A DNA stretch of 64,000 nucleotides, taken from contig JAYXKI010000012.1 in assembly GCA_037892935.1 (NCBI GenBank), positions 1,302,001 to 1,366,000 on the forward strand. Reading direction: 5' to 3'. Of the stretch, positions 30,652-43,205 are shown piece by piece; position 1 is the stretch's first letter; each line of letters starts with the position of its first letter. The notes below the pieces were generated by a model that saw only the letters and a list, made by a program, of their open reading frames with translations, was not told the DNA's origin and ran no database searches. This stretch comes from Phlebopus portentosus. Taxonomy: Eukaryota; Basidiomycota; Agaricomycetes; Boletales; Boletinellaceae. The translations under genes were made by a program, and so were the position numbers.

Positions 30652-33600
30652 ATGATAAAGTCTATAGAGAAGACCTCGGTACATCGCATATCGTCAGGAC
30701 AGGTTCTTGTTGATCTACAGACTGCTGTTAAGGAGCTTGTCGAAAATAGTTTAGATGCTGGAGCGACGACAATAGGTACGGCTTTTCTGAGTTGCCCGTG
30801 CACGTACTAGAGACTTACATATCTGCAGATGTCAAGTTTAGAGATTATGGAGTCACATCGTTTGAAGTCAGTGATAACGGCAGTGGTATAGCGCCGGAGG
30901 ACTATAATAATGTTGGTAAGCCAGTCGGGAACGATCTAGTCACGGTTCAGCGCTGAATAATGTCTCAAAGCCATGAAACACCACACATCGAAGTTGTCAA
31001 CTTTCGAAGATCTGACGATGGTGCAAACATTTGGATTCCGAGGGGAAGCTCTCTTCTCTCTCTGTGCTCTGTCAGAACGTGTCACGATTACGACAGCCAC
31101 GGCTAAAGAAGCGCCCATGGGCACTATCCTTGAGTTTGACAACACCGGGAAGGTGAAGAGTCGTTCAGGAAAGGCTGCCAGGCAGGTATGTAAACGAATC
31201 ATATTTTACACCTTCACTTCTTCTGATCCTTTTATCCACCTGCCTTGAAGAGAGGTACAACTGTGTACGTCGAAGGACTCTTCTCCCCACTTCCTGTCCG
31301 CCGCAAGGAGCTGCAAAGGAATTCGAAACGGGAGTTCGGAAAGGCGTTGAATCTGTTGAGTGCATACGCGCTGGTACCTTGCTCGAAGGAAAACAAAGGC
31401 GTACGATTGAATGTCGTACATATCTTAGACAAGGGGTAAGGCCGCGTTGTATATACTATGAATGACTACTCACTTATCCTCCAGACGCAAATCAGACCAG
31501 ATTCGGACAGATGGAAAGCCATCCTTAAAGGCTTCAATATCGTCCTTATGGGGGCCTAAGCAGGTCGAGTCGCTGACTGAGCTTAGTCTCGACCTAGAGG
31601 TGCTTCCAGAAAAGACGGTTCTTAGGATAAAGTGTAATGCGGATCAAGACAGATCGTACGTATTCTGGCATGAATTTAACATCTGTAGCTTATTTATGGT
31701 GACGCAGAGCGACTAAGGTACAGGTTCATGGTTTCATTTCCAAGTTCTCATCGGGTCATGGGCGCGCAGGCCCGGACCGCCAGTTCTTCTTCATTAATGG
31801 ACGCCCTTGCAATCCATCCAAGATCCAGAAAGCGTTTAACGAGGTTTATCGATCCTTCAACACAAATCAAAGTCCCTTTATTGTTGCCGATTTTATTGTG
31901 CCGACAAATAGCTATGACATAAACGTTTCTCCGGATAAACGTACTATCTTACTTCATAGCGAGAACGCGCTTGTAGATGCACTGAAAGGAGCATTGGAGA
32001 AGACCTTCGCTCCTACTCGCTCCACCTTTGCTGTTCAGTCGACACAATCAAAGATCAGCACGACGGAGAACCTGAAAGCGAACGATCGGATACCCGAGAA
32101 GTTGGCCGCTAGTACCAATAGTTCCCAAGACACGCCGACAGATTCATTCGCTCCTGATCATACGGTTGTCAATGATGCAAGTGACCTTGTCTCCGTTGAC
32201 GGCCCGATCACGCAGAAGAGCCCCTCGCCAATACTTGCTGTCCCCGAATCTTTACTTGAAAGTGAGAAGGATCAGATATCCTTGGCTGAGGAGTCTGATC
32301 AGAGCGTCTGTCTGGAGGCGACTAAGCCTGTTGCGTCCTCGAGTCAATCCATGTTGTCTCGCTCTGCTGAGATAGAATTACAGATTCCTTCTATACAGCC
32401 ACGACGCCGGTCTGCATCTCCAGTTCCGGTAGAACGACGAATACCATCACCAGGACCTGCGAAGCCCCGCGCTCAAGTGACACAAATGGTACTTGATACA
32501 TCGAATGCTTCGTGGGGTTTGCGTCCGGCCGATGAAGAGCCTGCACGAAAGAAACGAAGATTCGACGAGCTCAAATGCTCGAATCCTAGGGCAGCGCTTC
32601 GCTCGCAACTCTTATCATATGCCTCCGGATCACAGCTCGCCAAACGGGACGATTCTGGTCGTGATAGCGTGCTAGACCTTGCTGACGATGTTAGCGATAT
32701 GGAGGACGAACTTATGGAAGAGGAACTAGAGGAAGCCAGGGTTGCCCCCGAGGCGAACCACGACGATACAGCTGCATTGAGCAGTGGCCCGTTACGATGG
32801 ACGGTTACGAATAATAACAAAGCGAACGCAGTCGGAATTTCTTCAAGTGACCCATTGTTTTTACCCGGTCCGGATGAGCTCGAAGTATCACGATCTGTTG
32901 GTCAAGCGCAGGAGGAACCCATTATACTTGATGTTGATACACCCGGCAGCGAATCCTTGCTCGATACTGCATCTACGAATCATGGAGAAGATCAGGACCA
33001 ACAGCTACGCACGGAAAGTACATCAATGACTATAGCTTTATCTGAAGCAGATTCGTCCGCTCCACCAACGAGTAGTGTTGGTGTCGAGATTGTACGCACT
33101 ATAGACCCCAGTAACGACGTGAGCGTGGCATTTGGCCTCGAACTCGTCGACCAGTTCTGGGATGGTCTGTCATCGACAGGCTCTTCGACTACTCTAGAAT
33201 CTCCTAGTTTAGATCGCGACCTCAGGCACATTGATCCCTCTGCGGGTCTATCAAACACGTCGGATGGAGAAGGTGCCGAGAAGGAACTTGCTCGTGTCAT
33301 TGACAAAGACGACTTTGCGTCCATGGAGGTCGTTGGGCAATTTAACCTCGGATTCATCATTGCTCGCCGCCGTTTGCGCGGAAGAAAAACGAGTTCTAAT
33401 ACCACTGAGGGATCAGACGCAACTCCTTCAAGCGAAGAGCTGGACGATTTATTCATCATTGATCAGCACGCGGCAGATGAGAAATATAACTTCGAGACAC
33501 TTCAGCAAATTACCAAAATCGATTCTCAGAAGTTGTACAAGTCTGTCGGTCACTTCTGAGTCATTGAATACAGCTCATGGGTCCCTTTCTAGACCACGCC

Positions 33601-34182
33601 CGTTGGAACTGACAGCAGCGGATGAACTTCTTGCTCTTGAGAATATGGACACTTTGAAGAGCAATGGGTTTGAGGTAACCGTGGACGAAACTGCAGAACC
33701 ATCGCAAGGACGCATAAGACTTATCGCTCAACCAGTCAGCGGTAGCACGAACTTTGACATCAAAGGTGCGTATCTATCGACAACGTTGGGGGATCAAAGT
33801 CGGTCTCACAAGAATTTCACAGACTTGGAAGAGCTTTTGCATCTGATGCAGGATAGACCTTCGGGGCAGAATAAGATGGTGCGCTGCTCCAGAGCACGAG
33901 CGATGTTTGCCATGCGAGCATGTCGCAAAAGCGTCATGATAGGGATGGCCTTGAATAAGTCGCAAATGACCTCGGTATACAAGTATGAGCTCTTGCAAAT
34001 TCCGTCCCTAATAACGTTCTTAGATCGTGCGCCACATGGGTACCATGGATCAGCCGTGGAACTGTCCGCATGGTCGCCCGACGATGCGTCATCTAACGAG
34101 CTTGAGCGATTCCGCTATCGGTGTCCATACGCTTAACAATAGCGGGTCATCCTCAAGAGGGATCAAGTGGGACGATCTATGA
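30652..34182 (+). CDS. PMS1: DNA mismatch repair protein PMS1/PMS2 (MutL homolog)
   Basis: Nine exons: 30652-30775, 30829-30915, 30971-31185, 31251-31435, 31485-31655, 31708-33534, 33593-33765, 33823-33974, 34024-34182. They sum to 3093 nt, 1030 aa. The N-terminal GHKL ATPase has '[15 protein letters not shown]', 'DNGSGI', 'KHHTSKL' and '[12 protein letters not shown]'. The transducer domain ends in '[17 protein letters not shown]'. A long acidic, Ser-rich linker follows. The C-terminal dimerisation/endonuclease domain has 'QFNLGFI', the metal-binding motif DQHA-x2-E-x4-E from residue 846, 'ACRKSVMIG' and '[11 protein letters not shown]'. It should form the MutL-alpha endonuclease with Mlh1 and nick the new strand after MutS recognition. 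All signature residues are present. Confidence 0.95.
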
Positions 34183-34516
34183 GCGGAAAATGTTTGAATT
34201 GGCTTAGAAATTAAGTACTCTTCTGTTCGTTTGGAATTTCTTGTACACCGCCGTAACAGATTATATAAGCTACCAATTGTCAAGACAAGACAAAGCCTCC
34301 GTCAATCTTTCTCTCACCGTCTCTTTTCTTAGTTTGCTTGGCTTACCTTCTCAATTCAATGAAGTTCGCAGACGCGCATGCTTAATTCGCAACTCGACGA
34401 CTATTCTTTCGCAAGTCCTACGTCCTACGTCCCCTTATGTTGAGGTTCTTCAAGCCAATCTGCCCTCCTCACGATTCCAAAGCCTAAGAAAAGACCCCGA
34501 CCTTGGACTTGTCGAT
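34183..34516. other. Short intergenic region before the amidase
   Basis: Contains the PMS1 3' end and the amidase promoter (TTATATAAGC at about 34259). An in-frame extension upstream of the amidase ATG has no conserved features. Confidence 0.4.
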
Positions 34517-36601
34517 ATGAATTGGAAAGCCGTTCTAACTACTTTCACTGGAATTCTGGCTCTTGGGTTATATGGGCCAATGGTTGTGGTTGTAAACTGT
34601 GCTCAGACTACAAGAAACGACAAAACTGCCTTTCCAGATCTATACGAAGCGTCTATCGCTGAACTTCAAGATGGCTTGCAGAGTGGGCTATTCACGAGCG
34701 TGGACCTAGTGAAGGTATGTGTCGACCAAAAACTGAGATGAGGGAACATCTAATTGATAGATGCTGATAGGCATATTTTGCTCGCATTGAAGAAGTAAAC
34801 CACCAGGGACCGACGCTCAACGCTGTCATCGAGACGAATCCGAGTGCCCTCACGCAGGCAGCGGAACTCGACAATGAACGTAGTACTTCGGGCCTACGAG
34901 GACCCCTTCATGGAATTCCTATCATTGTAAAAGATAACATTGCCACTCTTGCCAGTGAAGGTACTGTAAGCGGTCCGACTCTACTGAGACTTCTGCTCAC
35001 GCGCTTTTTCTACGCTAGGTATGAATACGACCGCAGGCTCTTTTGCGCTCTTCAGGTCTGTAGTCCCTCGTGACGCGACGGTCGCGGCAAAACTTCGTGC
35101 TGCAGGGGCTATCATCCTTGGCAAGGCGAATCTCAGCGAATGGGCGAACTTCCGGGGGCGCGTGCCTTCGGGCTTCTCGGGACGCGGTGGGCAAGCGACG
35201 AGTCCTTATCTCCCGAACGGCGACCCGTCTGGTTCAAGTTCAGGAAGTGGTATCAGCTCTGCAATAGGACTTGCTGCAGGAGCGCTAGGGTCTGAAACAG
35301 ACGGATCGATCCTGAGTCCGAGTTCTAAGAATAATTTGGTGGGAATCAAACCGACCGTTGGACTAACTTCTCGCGCGGGAGGTACGTGATTCCATGCTTC
35401 TTAGCATACGGTTACCCGAAGGTCGATTGCTAATTTCGGGCTTGCTGTCTCGTGCGCAGTTATTCCAATATCTTCGAACCAAGATACTGTGGGGCCCATG
35501 ACCCGGTCCGTTGCGGATGCAGCTGCTATTCTCACCGTTATCGCTGGGCGGGACCCTCTCGACAACTTTACGCTCGTGCAACCGGAGACTGTGCCTGATT
35601 TCTCGCAGGCACTCAATGTTAGTGCTCTCCAAGGAGCAAGACTGGGAATCCCGAGACTGTTTCAAGGAAGCGATCCGAACATCCTCGCGGCATTCAACGC
35701 CTCGGTCGAAATTATCAAAGGCCTTGGTGCTACTATTGGCGAGTAGTTCTGATCGTAACTGTGACTTTTCTGGCGTTTTTGACTGATTTCGACTTCCTTT
35801 AGTTGATCCAGCTGAATTTCCCGATGCCACCGAAATACGGCAGAGCGGAAATGAATCAATTGTTCTCACTGCAGACTTCAAGGTATGTCTAGTAAAATCT
35901 GTGTTACCGCCACTGCTGACTTCCTCCAGGTGGATGTCAACAATTACATCGCAGGACTGGTGGAAGTACCGACTGGCGTAAAGAATCTGGCTGACTTGAT
36001 TCAGTTCAACACTGACAATGCGGATCTGGAACTGATTCCGCCTTTCTACACGGATCAATCTCAGTGAGTTATTTGAGTCTCATTAAACGCTGTCCGGCAT
36101 CCAATTTCTCAACGCAGGTTCATTGCTTCTGAGAACTCCACGATGGACGCCGAATATTTCGCTGCTCTTGCTGCGGACCACGACCTAGGGAGGACGAGAG
36201 GAATCGACGCGACGCTTCAGCAGTTCGACCTTGATGCCATTCTGCTGCCTACGAATGGCTTCACAGCAGGTCCTGCCGCAATTGCTGGATATCCCGTCGT
36301 CACAGGTATATTCATAATTCTCGTTCTCGGCTACATTGCTTCTGAGATGATCATTGACTATTTCCCGTAAGTCCCGCTCGGGTTCCAGCCGGACAACCTT
36401 ACTGCGACCCCCGCGAATCCAACTGTATCGAATGGTCCTGGCGTTCCGTTTGGTATCAGCTTCATGGGCACAGCTTTCAGCGAATTTAAACTCATCGGTT
36501 TCGCGTTCGCATACGAACAAGCAACGCATAATCGGCTCAAGAGACTAGCTTTTTCTGAGGCGATCCCGAAAACGCAATTGCAGGATGTAATTGGCCAATG
36601 A
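34517..36601 (+). CDS. Amidase signature family enzyme, probably secreted
   Basis: Eight exons: 34517-34714, 34771-34960, 35019-35381, 35460-35738, 35803-35882, 35930-36063, 36118-36305, 36372-36601. They sum to 1662 nt, 553 aa. A hydrophobic N-terminus (ILALGLYGPMVVVVNC) looks like a signal peptide. The Ser-Ser-Lys triad is visible: Lys120 in 'IIVKDNIAT', the cis-Ser in 'GDPSGSSSGSG', and the nucleophile in 'GSETDGSILSPSS'. Later conserved parts are 'VGPMTRSVADAAAIL', 'LPTNGFTAGPAAIAGYPVVT' and 'PFGISFMGTAFSE'. The family hydrolyses amide bonds of varied substrates, so the natural one cannot be told. The intron at 35739-35802 starts GC (GCGAGT), since a GT donor two codons on gives a stop. 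Confidence 0.9.
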
Positions 36602-36788
36602 TACAGATCGGAGACGTACAAAGCAATGACATTATCGGACGGGTGTACTATGGCTGCTGAAATGCCGAGACAAATGCATCAGAGAATCGAGTGTTGTGAA
36701 GTTGGATAAGGTAGCCAAGGGTTACTCGAGCACGAACGAGTATTCAACCAGTCCCAGGTCTCAGAGGCCTGAGTCGCAAGTGAAATTA

Positions 36789-37801
36789 TCAAATATCCTT
36801 GTCCACAGTCTCCACAGTCCTTTCGCCGTTTCCAAACAATCCCAACATACACTTATCATATACGCGCCAAATAAAGCCCATGAACTTCCCTCTCGCTTTG
36901 TTGATCCAGTGGGGATTTCTTCCATCTTTATGCGCAAATGCCAAGCCGAGTAAGAGTACCACGATGAATGGAGGGGCACCCAGAGCAACAGTGACAGCAG
37001 CTCCCAGTTTCTGACGGAAGGTTGCTGCAGAATACGGGGTGACGGATTCAAGGTAGGCGAGGAAACCGGGCGGCAACTGATGCTCTTGGTGTGTCAAGAA
37101 TTAGAATTAAACACGCTACAATTAGAGAGATAAAAGAACACACCTTTTGCACCCTCCCGAATCAATGTCAGATATCGCACAGAAGGCTGACCCAGCTGCG
37201 TCCTGATGTTTTCTTCTGGAGCGAAAAGCGTATATGCGCGCACCATCTCCCCCGTCACTTCGATTCTACCCTTCTTCTCTCCAGGATTGATTTCCTTACG
37301 AAAAACCCTTCCTTGAACAGACATTATCTTGTACCCAGAACCACCGCCTTCCGTCTTGATAACACATGCGAAGTCTTTAGGAGCTACCAGATAGGCTACT
37401 CCGATGAGCGCACCTTCGCCTGTCCATGGCCCATTTAGATCGATGCCGCCCCTGCACTGAACAAATTCGGCCACTTTATCATCGTTACCAGAAACTAACG
37501 CGTTGTCAGAAGAGCCCGTGGCAAACCGACAGTTCGCAAATCTCGGTTCAACATACGGCAATCCCGGCAAGTCAAAGGCCAACTCCAAACCCTCCACAAG
37601 CACATGCCGCTCCTCTAGCGGCTTGATACCTCTCCTCCTTTTGAAGACACTCGAATTAAGGTTTGATCCGTAGGCCAGATACCATAACGGTTTATCGTGC
37701 TTCTCGAGTAGTGTGGCTGCGCTGGCCGCATCCCCGCGGAGTACCGCTGGCCATAAAGACTTGCAAAGCGGCACAGTGATTGGGCCTTTGGCGCCGTTCA
37801 T
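36789..37801 (-). CDS. Gamma-glutamylcyclotransferase-like protein with C-terminal hydrophobic segment
   Basis: Two exons, 37801-37144 and 37084-36789, 954 nt, 317 aa; an in-frame ATG at 37906 would add 35 residues. The fold signature 'LWYLAYGSNLNSSVFKRR' is followed by 'GEGALIGVAYLVAPKDF' and 'YLTLIREGAKEHQLPPGFLAYLES', as in the GGCT-like (AIG2/BtrG) superfamily. These enzymes cyclise gamma-glutamyl groups, for example in glutathione turnover. The C-terminus adds a hydrophobic run (TVALGAPPFIVVLLLGLAFA) flanked by basic residues, so membrane anchoring is likely. It is transcribed divergently from the F-box pseudogene. Confidence 0.8.
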
Positions 37802-38098
37802 TTGAGTGCTACCAAAGAAAAGGGGCGGAAATTTACTTTTTTGTGTCTTTCCACCTCCATTTGATCGGGATGCAGGTAGAAGAATGACGAGTCCCGATCG
37901 GATCACAGTCTCTCCAGGTAATCAAAATTATTATGTAATATGAGAGTTGAATCTTGTGTGTAACATTTTTTGAGTGACATGAAAATTCAGATCCTGGTGC
38001 GTGCTTTATATCCCTTTCACCGACGCTCATTCCTAAGTCCGTTTTGACTCGCATTAGTCCCGGAAACAGTCAAGCGAGCTCATCGGTCTCGAGGCACA

Positions 38099-39325
38099 AT
38101 GCAAGGACTTCCTCCAGAGATTATCTGCGATATATTCAAGCGCAGCTACAAGTAACAACCTGTACGATGAATCTGTTCGTGCACCGCTCCTCATTTCGCA
38201 TGTCTGCTATTCGTGGCGCAGGCTTGCTCTCTTTACAGGCGGACTATGGCGTCACCTGTGGGTCGATTGCGAGACACTTAAACGAAGGAAGAGGCGAAAG
38301 ATGATGATGCAGGTGGTCCAGACATGGCTCTTGAGGTCGAAAAGCTGTCCTCTCAATTATCTGTTTTGCTGCTATTTAGAAGAAGAAGACGATCTCGAGG
38401 TGCATCGTTACGCCGAACGCATTATAACGACTCTCCTCGCAGAACAGCATCGATGGGCGGATGTGCGCTTCTCTTGGAATGATGTGCAATTTTCTCCCGA
38501 ATTCCCGGGTACCGTCCTAACAAATATGCCGATGTTACTGTAACATCATTGTCTCTGTCACTCGAAATCGACACGACGTCGAGACGGCCACTGATCGACG
38601 TCACGAAGTCATCCCGCCTGAAGAGTCTCCGATTGTATGGCGACTATGATCTAGAGCTCGGTAAAAAGCCACTCTTCGCACTAACGGAGCCAAGTAAACT
38701 CGGATTTAGCGTCAGCGTTCCAGGACGTTTCGCTATCGATCCCCCTTTCTCACATGCTTGAGCTTTCTGCGTAACGCTCCCTTCCTATCCGAATTTTACG
38801 TAGAAGCCTTTCGCTTGGGTTCACTATCCCGCGGCATACATCATCGAGAGTGTGACGCTCCCGTACCTCACAGCGTTGCATTACGAAGATAACAGTTATG
38901 ATTCCTGTGATCGCGGTCTCCTAAACTTCTTCGAACGCTTGCGACCTCCTTTGACTTTCTTGGAGATACCCGCGGGGGGTACAATATGCTCGAGGACACA
39001 TTGTCCATTCTGCAGTTCTTGCCCAGACTCAAGGATCTACGAATTAAGAATACGGTCATTTCCATACAGCTTTTCCGCGTCCTAACGATAAAGGAAGACC
39101 GACAAGTAGCTTGCCCCGCGCTCTCATCCCGTCACGGATCTCTTGTGCCTTTCCGGACTGGTTGCGTCTATTATGGCATCCCGGATGCCGAAGAATTCGA
39201 AGTCTCAGAGATTGACAAAAATATCGATCTTTTGCGAAACGCAATATCAAAAGCCGCGATTATCTTTAAGAGCGGCGAAATACCGCCCCATCCATTCCGA
39301 AGATGGGACGAGCTTGACGACTGAA
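38099..39325 (+). pseudogene. F-box-like/LRR pseudogene
   Basis: Related throughout to the intact F-box-like gene at 40280-41659 ('LPPEIICDIF', 'CPLNYLFCCYLEEEDD', 'TTLLAEQHRWADVRFSWNDV', 'LPYLTALHYED', 'LPRLKDLRIKN'). The frame changes at least four times: near 38138, at 38540, near 38745 and near 38975, and there are in-frame stops. None of the jumps coincides with credible introns, and the intact paralogs are intronless. It is therefore a decayed copy rather than a spliced gene. Confidence 0.8.
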
Positions 39326-40279
39326 TTGCTGTGAGCCAACTTTGTCAGCTGTCTCGCATGACAATAATCAAGTTGTCTTTTTCTCGAAAGTGTATCTGTC
39401 GCAGCAGTACAATCATGGTCGAATGATTTGTCTTTTATCGTCAACTGTGATACTCTGATGGGCAATTTGTGCAAGTCATTAAGCATTATCTCTCTCAGAG
39501 CTGTTTTCTCATACTTGCGATGTCTGGTGTCGGCGAAGTAAAGGTTTCTGCCTTCTGAGCCCAGTTGTCTTTGATTGTTTATCATGACTTGTAACCTATT
39601 CTACTAAGTAACCCTTGCTGAGGTGTTCATTGTATCGCTTCCTACGATTTCTGTGGAACTACGTAAAAAGGAAAATGTCTGTGTTGTCCATACTTGTTAT
39701 GTATCTATCGTCAGACGTAAACCATTCACCGCGGATCGAACGGCCAAGAGACCAGAAGGCACTATAATCATGCAAACAGAGTAGATTCCTCCTCTTAAAT
39801 TCTTTACTTCAACTGCCATTTATTGCTATGTATTCGACTTGTCATCCATTTATCACGTATATATGGTGCGGTTGGGAAATATGTATCTTCATGAACAATA
39901 CATTATAATTATCAATTCAAAAAATGCCTTTTCGTTTCAAATAACGTCCATACAAGACCTCAAGTTACTGTAATAACTGGTTTCTGTATGTGTCTCGCGC
40001 AAAATATGAAAGCCAGTCCCTTTTTTTGTACAACACTCTGTCTTAGTTGCAAGCGAGCATCTATGCATATATCTTAGAGCAGCTCATAAGAAATTCAATT
40101 CCGATTACTTCCGGGCAAGCTGACTAAAACGTTCTGCTGGCTTACGTAACGTAGGCCTTTACTGATGTCCACTCAGTCGGTCGGATGATGATGCTCATAA
40201 CGTCCTGGTCATATAGCTCATCCGCTGCTCAAAGAAGCCCTCTTTTATAAATTCTTACCTGTACTGTGCCACCTCGTAC
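39326..40279. other. Intergenic, AT-rich, no gene
   Basis: Nine hundred bases between the F-box pseudogene and the intact F-box-like gene. A TATAAA at about 40244 sits 35 bases before the next start. No coding sequence or repeat was recognised. Confidence 0.5.
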
Positions 40280-41659
40280 ATGGACAAACTTCCGCCAGAG
40301 ATCGTCCTCGAAATTTTCAACGCCAGCGTACCCAAACGAACACCAGGGGACGAAAAGATATCATACACTGAACCGATCTTTGTACCGCTCCTTTTCTCGC
40401 ACATTTGTCGGTCATGGCGCAAGCTGGCTCTTTCATATGGAGAGTTATGGTCGCATCTCTGCATCGATTTCATAACACTTCGGAGGAAGACAAAGAGGAA
40501 AATGATGGTGGAAATATTTGATACGTGGCTTTCTAGAACTAAGCGCGTACCGCTTAACTACCTGTTTTGTTGTAACCTGCTCGTGGAAGACGACGTTTCC
40601 GTGCACCGAAGCGCTGAGTACATCATAACCACTCTTCTTTCGCAGCAGCACCGATGGAGGAACGTACATTTCGTTTGGAGTAACGTCGAGCTCTCCCGAG
40701 AATTTCCGGGAGTTAATGTGACCAACATGCCGCTTCTGCAGTCGTTAACTCTGTCTTCTGAGCTCACTGCATATGATATGCGGTCGATCCCTGCTGTCAT
40801 AAATGTCGCACAGTCCCCACAATTGAGATATCTATTCCTCGACGGAAATTACAAGTTAATGGGCGGCAATCAACAGCTCGAATGGCATACCGGAGCCACA
40901 CAGCTCAACTTTTCTATACGCGCCAAAGATCATGCAATCGACACCTGTCTGAACTTTTTAGACAATGTTCCATCCTTGACTGAATTTCAAGCCAATTTCG
41001 GTCGCATTCGCATTGGACGTAGACCATGTCGTGATAGTCGTGTTGTGGTCCCCGACCTTCGTTCTCTTGGCTTCTGCGACCGTCAGTCGAGTCAAATGAT
41101 AAAATGGCTGACGTTGCCATCGTTGAGGGCCTTGCGCTACTGTGATTGCGGTAACGATGAGCGAGGCAGGATCCTTCTTGACTTCATTTATCGCTCCCGA
41201 CCTCCCCTTTCGTTCCTGGAGCTACACCGCAACGTTTACGGTTTAGACGAAACTGCCTTAATCAAGATACTCCGACATCTGCCTACACTTCGGGAGCTCC
41301 GAATATACGAGGCGAACGTATCGGTGCCATTCTTCCGTGCGCTCACCGAGGCCAATGATATCGACGGACATGTCATTTGCCCGAACCTCACGACGTTTCA
41401 TTTCCTGGCGTCGCTCTATGATATCAATTTTCATGCTATCGTAGATGCTTTGATTGCCATGCTGAAGTCTCGATGGCAAACCATGGGGACGCTCAAGGAA
41501 GGCCGCCTTTATCTCAGCCCATCGCGGACTATCGTAATCGATCCTGGAAACGAAGCGAGCATGAGGTCCCTGCGGCAGTCGATCTCAAGGTCCTTACTAG
41601 TCATGAGAGGCGAAGTGTCACTATATCCATTTCAGTCGTGGAAGCTTTTATACGATTGA
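40280..41659 (+). CDS. F-box-like protein with LRR-type C-terminus
   Basis: Intronless, 459 aa. The F-box-like N-terminus reads 'MDKLPPEIVLEIFNASV' and, after a short loop, 'HICRSWRKLALSYGELWSHL'. The next part has a family-specific block (FDTWLSRTKRVPLNYLFCC, QHRWRNVHFVWSNV). Degenerate leucine-rich segments follow ('LPSLRALRYCD', 'LPTLRELRIYEANV', 'SFLEL'). Such proteins recruit substrates to SCF ubiquitin ligases through Skp1, and agaricomycetes have large families of them. Substrate unknown. It is paralogous to 45170-46555 and to the pseudogene at 38099. Confidence 0.8.
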   Translation: MDKLPPEIVLEIFNASVPKRTPGDEKISYTEPIFVPLLFSHICRSWRKLALSYGELWSHLCIDFITLRRKTKRKMMVEIFDTWLSRTKRVPLNYLFCCNLLVEDDVSVHRSAEYIITTLLSQQHRWRNVHFVWSNVELSREFPGVNVTNMPLLQSLTLSSELTAYDMRSIPAVINVAQSPQLRYLFLDGNYKLMGGNQQLEWHTGATQLNFSIRAKDHAIDTCLNFLDNVPSLTEFQANFGRIRIGRRPCRDSRVVVPDLRSLGFCDRQSSQMIKWLTLPSLRALRYCDCGNDERGRILLDFIYRSRPPLSFLELHRNVYGLDETALIKILRHLPTLRELRIYEANVSVPFFRALTEANDIDGHVICPNLTTFHFLASLYDINFHAIVDALIAMLKSRWQTMGTLKEGRLYLSPSRTIVIDPGNEASMRSLRQSISRSLLVMRGEVSLYPFQSWKLLYD

Positions 41660-42415
41660 TCGATGGAAATACCCACGTTCATTGTAACTCCGCATACTAT
41701 CAGCGTCTCAAAAACGGATACATACAATTGCTTTCATCTCAATCAGCATTACCTGATGCTGGCGACAATCGAAAGCATCCGCCGAGTGTTTGTTTTTCAA
41801 GGAAATTCTGACGCGTACACACCGAACGTCCGCGATTCTTCGTGTTGACAAGCGACCCGGGTGGGTCCGATTACCCTTAGCGTGCATCGAGATGCAGGTT
41901 TGAAGGACCCTTATACATATTTGCAGCAGGTCTTGTGGATTTCAAACAGTCAAATGCCAAAATGGTTTGCCGCCTAGTGGTGCATGCAGTGCCTAGTCGT
42001 CGTCCCGTAAATCTATACAATGCTCTATCATATACCTTGAATTTATTCTGCTCGACTTCCTACTTGTTTTTGGAAATCTCGTCGCATGCAAATATCTGTC
42101 TTCGTGTTGCATTCAATTGTACCTTTCGCCTTCGCTTCCTTTCAGCGTTTATCAAGCCTTTTTCTATCTACGACCAACGCGCTTCCGTAGCCCAGAAACG
42201 GATGTAAAGCAGTAATATATGCATTCCAAAGGTCTATTATAAGATTCCCCCTAGCATTGCAGCAGGCACAATATATATATAGTCTGGGTTTGTTCAATAA
42301 TCCGAGGAAACCCATTCGACGGCAACTGAAATTTTGGGATGTCAAATGTACGCATTGACAGCCAAGTCATAGACGTCTATAACCCTCGCCTCCTCGTCCT
42401 TCGCAGTTATCATTG
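41660..42415. other. Intergenic, no gene
   Basis: Downstream of the F-box-like gene. Short frames show no conserved features. A short (TA)n run lies near 42271. Confidence 0.45.
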
Positions 42416-42688
42416 AAGATGGGACAAAGTAAGCTAAGTGTGAGACGAAGAGTCCCCTTCAGAAACACCTATCACAGCAAGTTCGCAAAAGGCGATGTTG
42501 GGACAGTCTTGCATCCTTGCTTCGAAGATGCCCAAGGGCGGGTAGCGCCTGAAGAACAGAAACCAATATTTACGCGCTCGTTGCTCGAATGTCTACAGCC
42601 CGATATGCCAAAGGGGGGAGGGGACGTGTATAAAATTGAGACAACACGACCTGCGTCAAAGCCGACACGCGCGAGAAATGTACTGTAA
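42416..42688 (+). CDS. Small hypothetical protein, 90 aa
   Basis: One open frame from ATG 42416, with a purine-rich upstream context, to a stop at 42686-42688. The protein is basic with no domain, signal peptide or membrane segment. It could be coding or chance; there is no homolog in the window. Low confidence. Confidence 0.25.
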   Translation, partial: KMGQSKLSVRRRVPFRNTYHSKFAKGDVGTVLHPCFEDAQGRVAPEEQKPIFTRSLLECLQPDMPKGGGDVYKIETTRPASKPTRARNVL

Positions 42689-42898
42689 GTTGGGTTAGGT
42701 GAAGCAAAAGTAGGCGCAATTATACCTGCTGATTTGTTGATTCACCTATCCAATAACAAGGTAGTTGTAGACACTTCTGTCAGCCATTCCGTGTAGTACA
42801 TGAGCCAGAAACAATGTCGATTAGAATCGCGAAAACGCTTTGAACAAGACGTTTTCAAGCTGATAATCCCAATTGACTTCTAACATAACTAGGTACAC

Positions 42899-42928
42899 GT
42901 CTTTCTTTTTCTTTTTCTTTTTCTTTTC
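42899..42928. repeat. (CTTTTT)n simple repeat
   Basis: Several tandem units of CTTTTT with one shorter unit at each end; a polypyrimidine tract with no coding role visible. It lies 280 bases upstream of the next gene. Confidence 0.7.
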
Positions 42929-43205
42929 TCGATATGATTTATGTAACGAAAAGAGGAGAGTGTAAAACAGGAGGAAGAAATTCGAATTATTTGTGAAGGA
43001 GCGACGCGCTTCGTGGCTTGTAGTCTAGGTAACGTGACCGCGCATAAGCGAACCCAGTTGTGGGTGGTCTTTGGTCTATTCCAACCACTTCCGTTACCAC
43101 AAGCGCAAAGACAAACAATAAGCCCCGATCTGCATATTACAATCCCGAAACCACACGTTCCATCTCGGCTTTCATTACTACCATTTCTGTATAATCTGCA
43201 TTCAA

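Noticed and set aside
32473..33459. Minus-strand Ser-rich frames
   Set aside because: Antisense to the acidic linker of PMS1.
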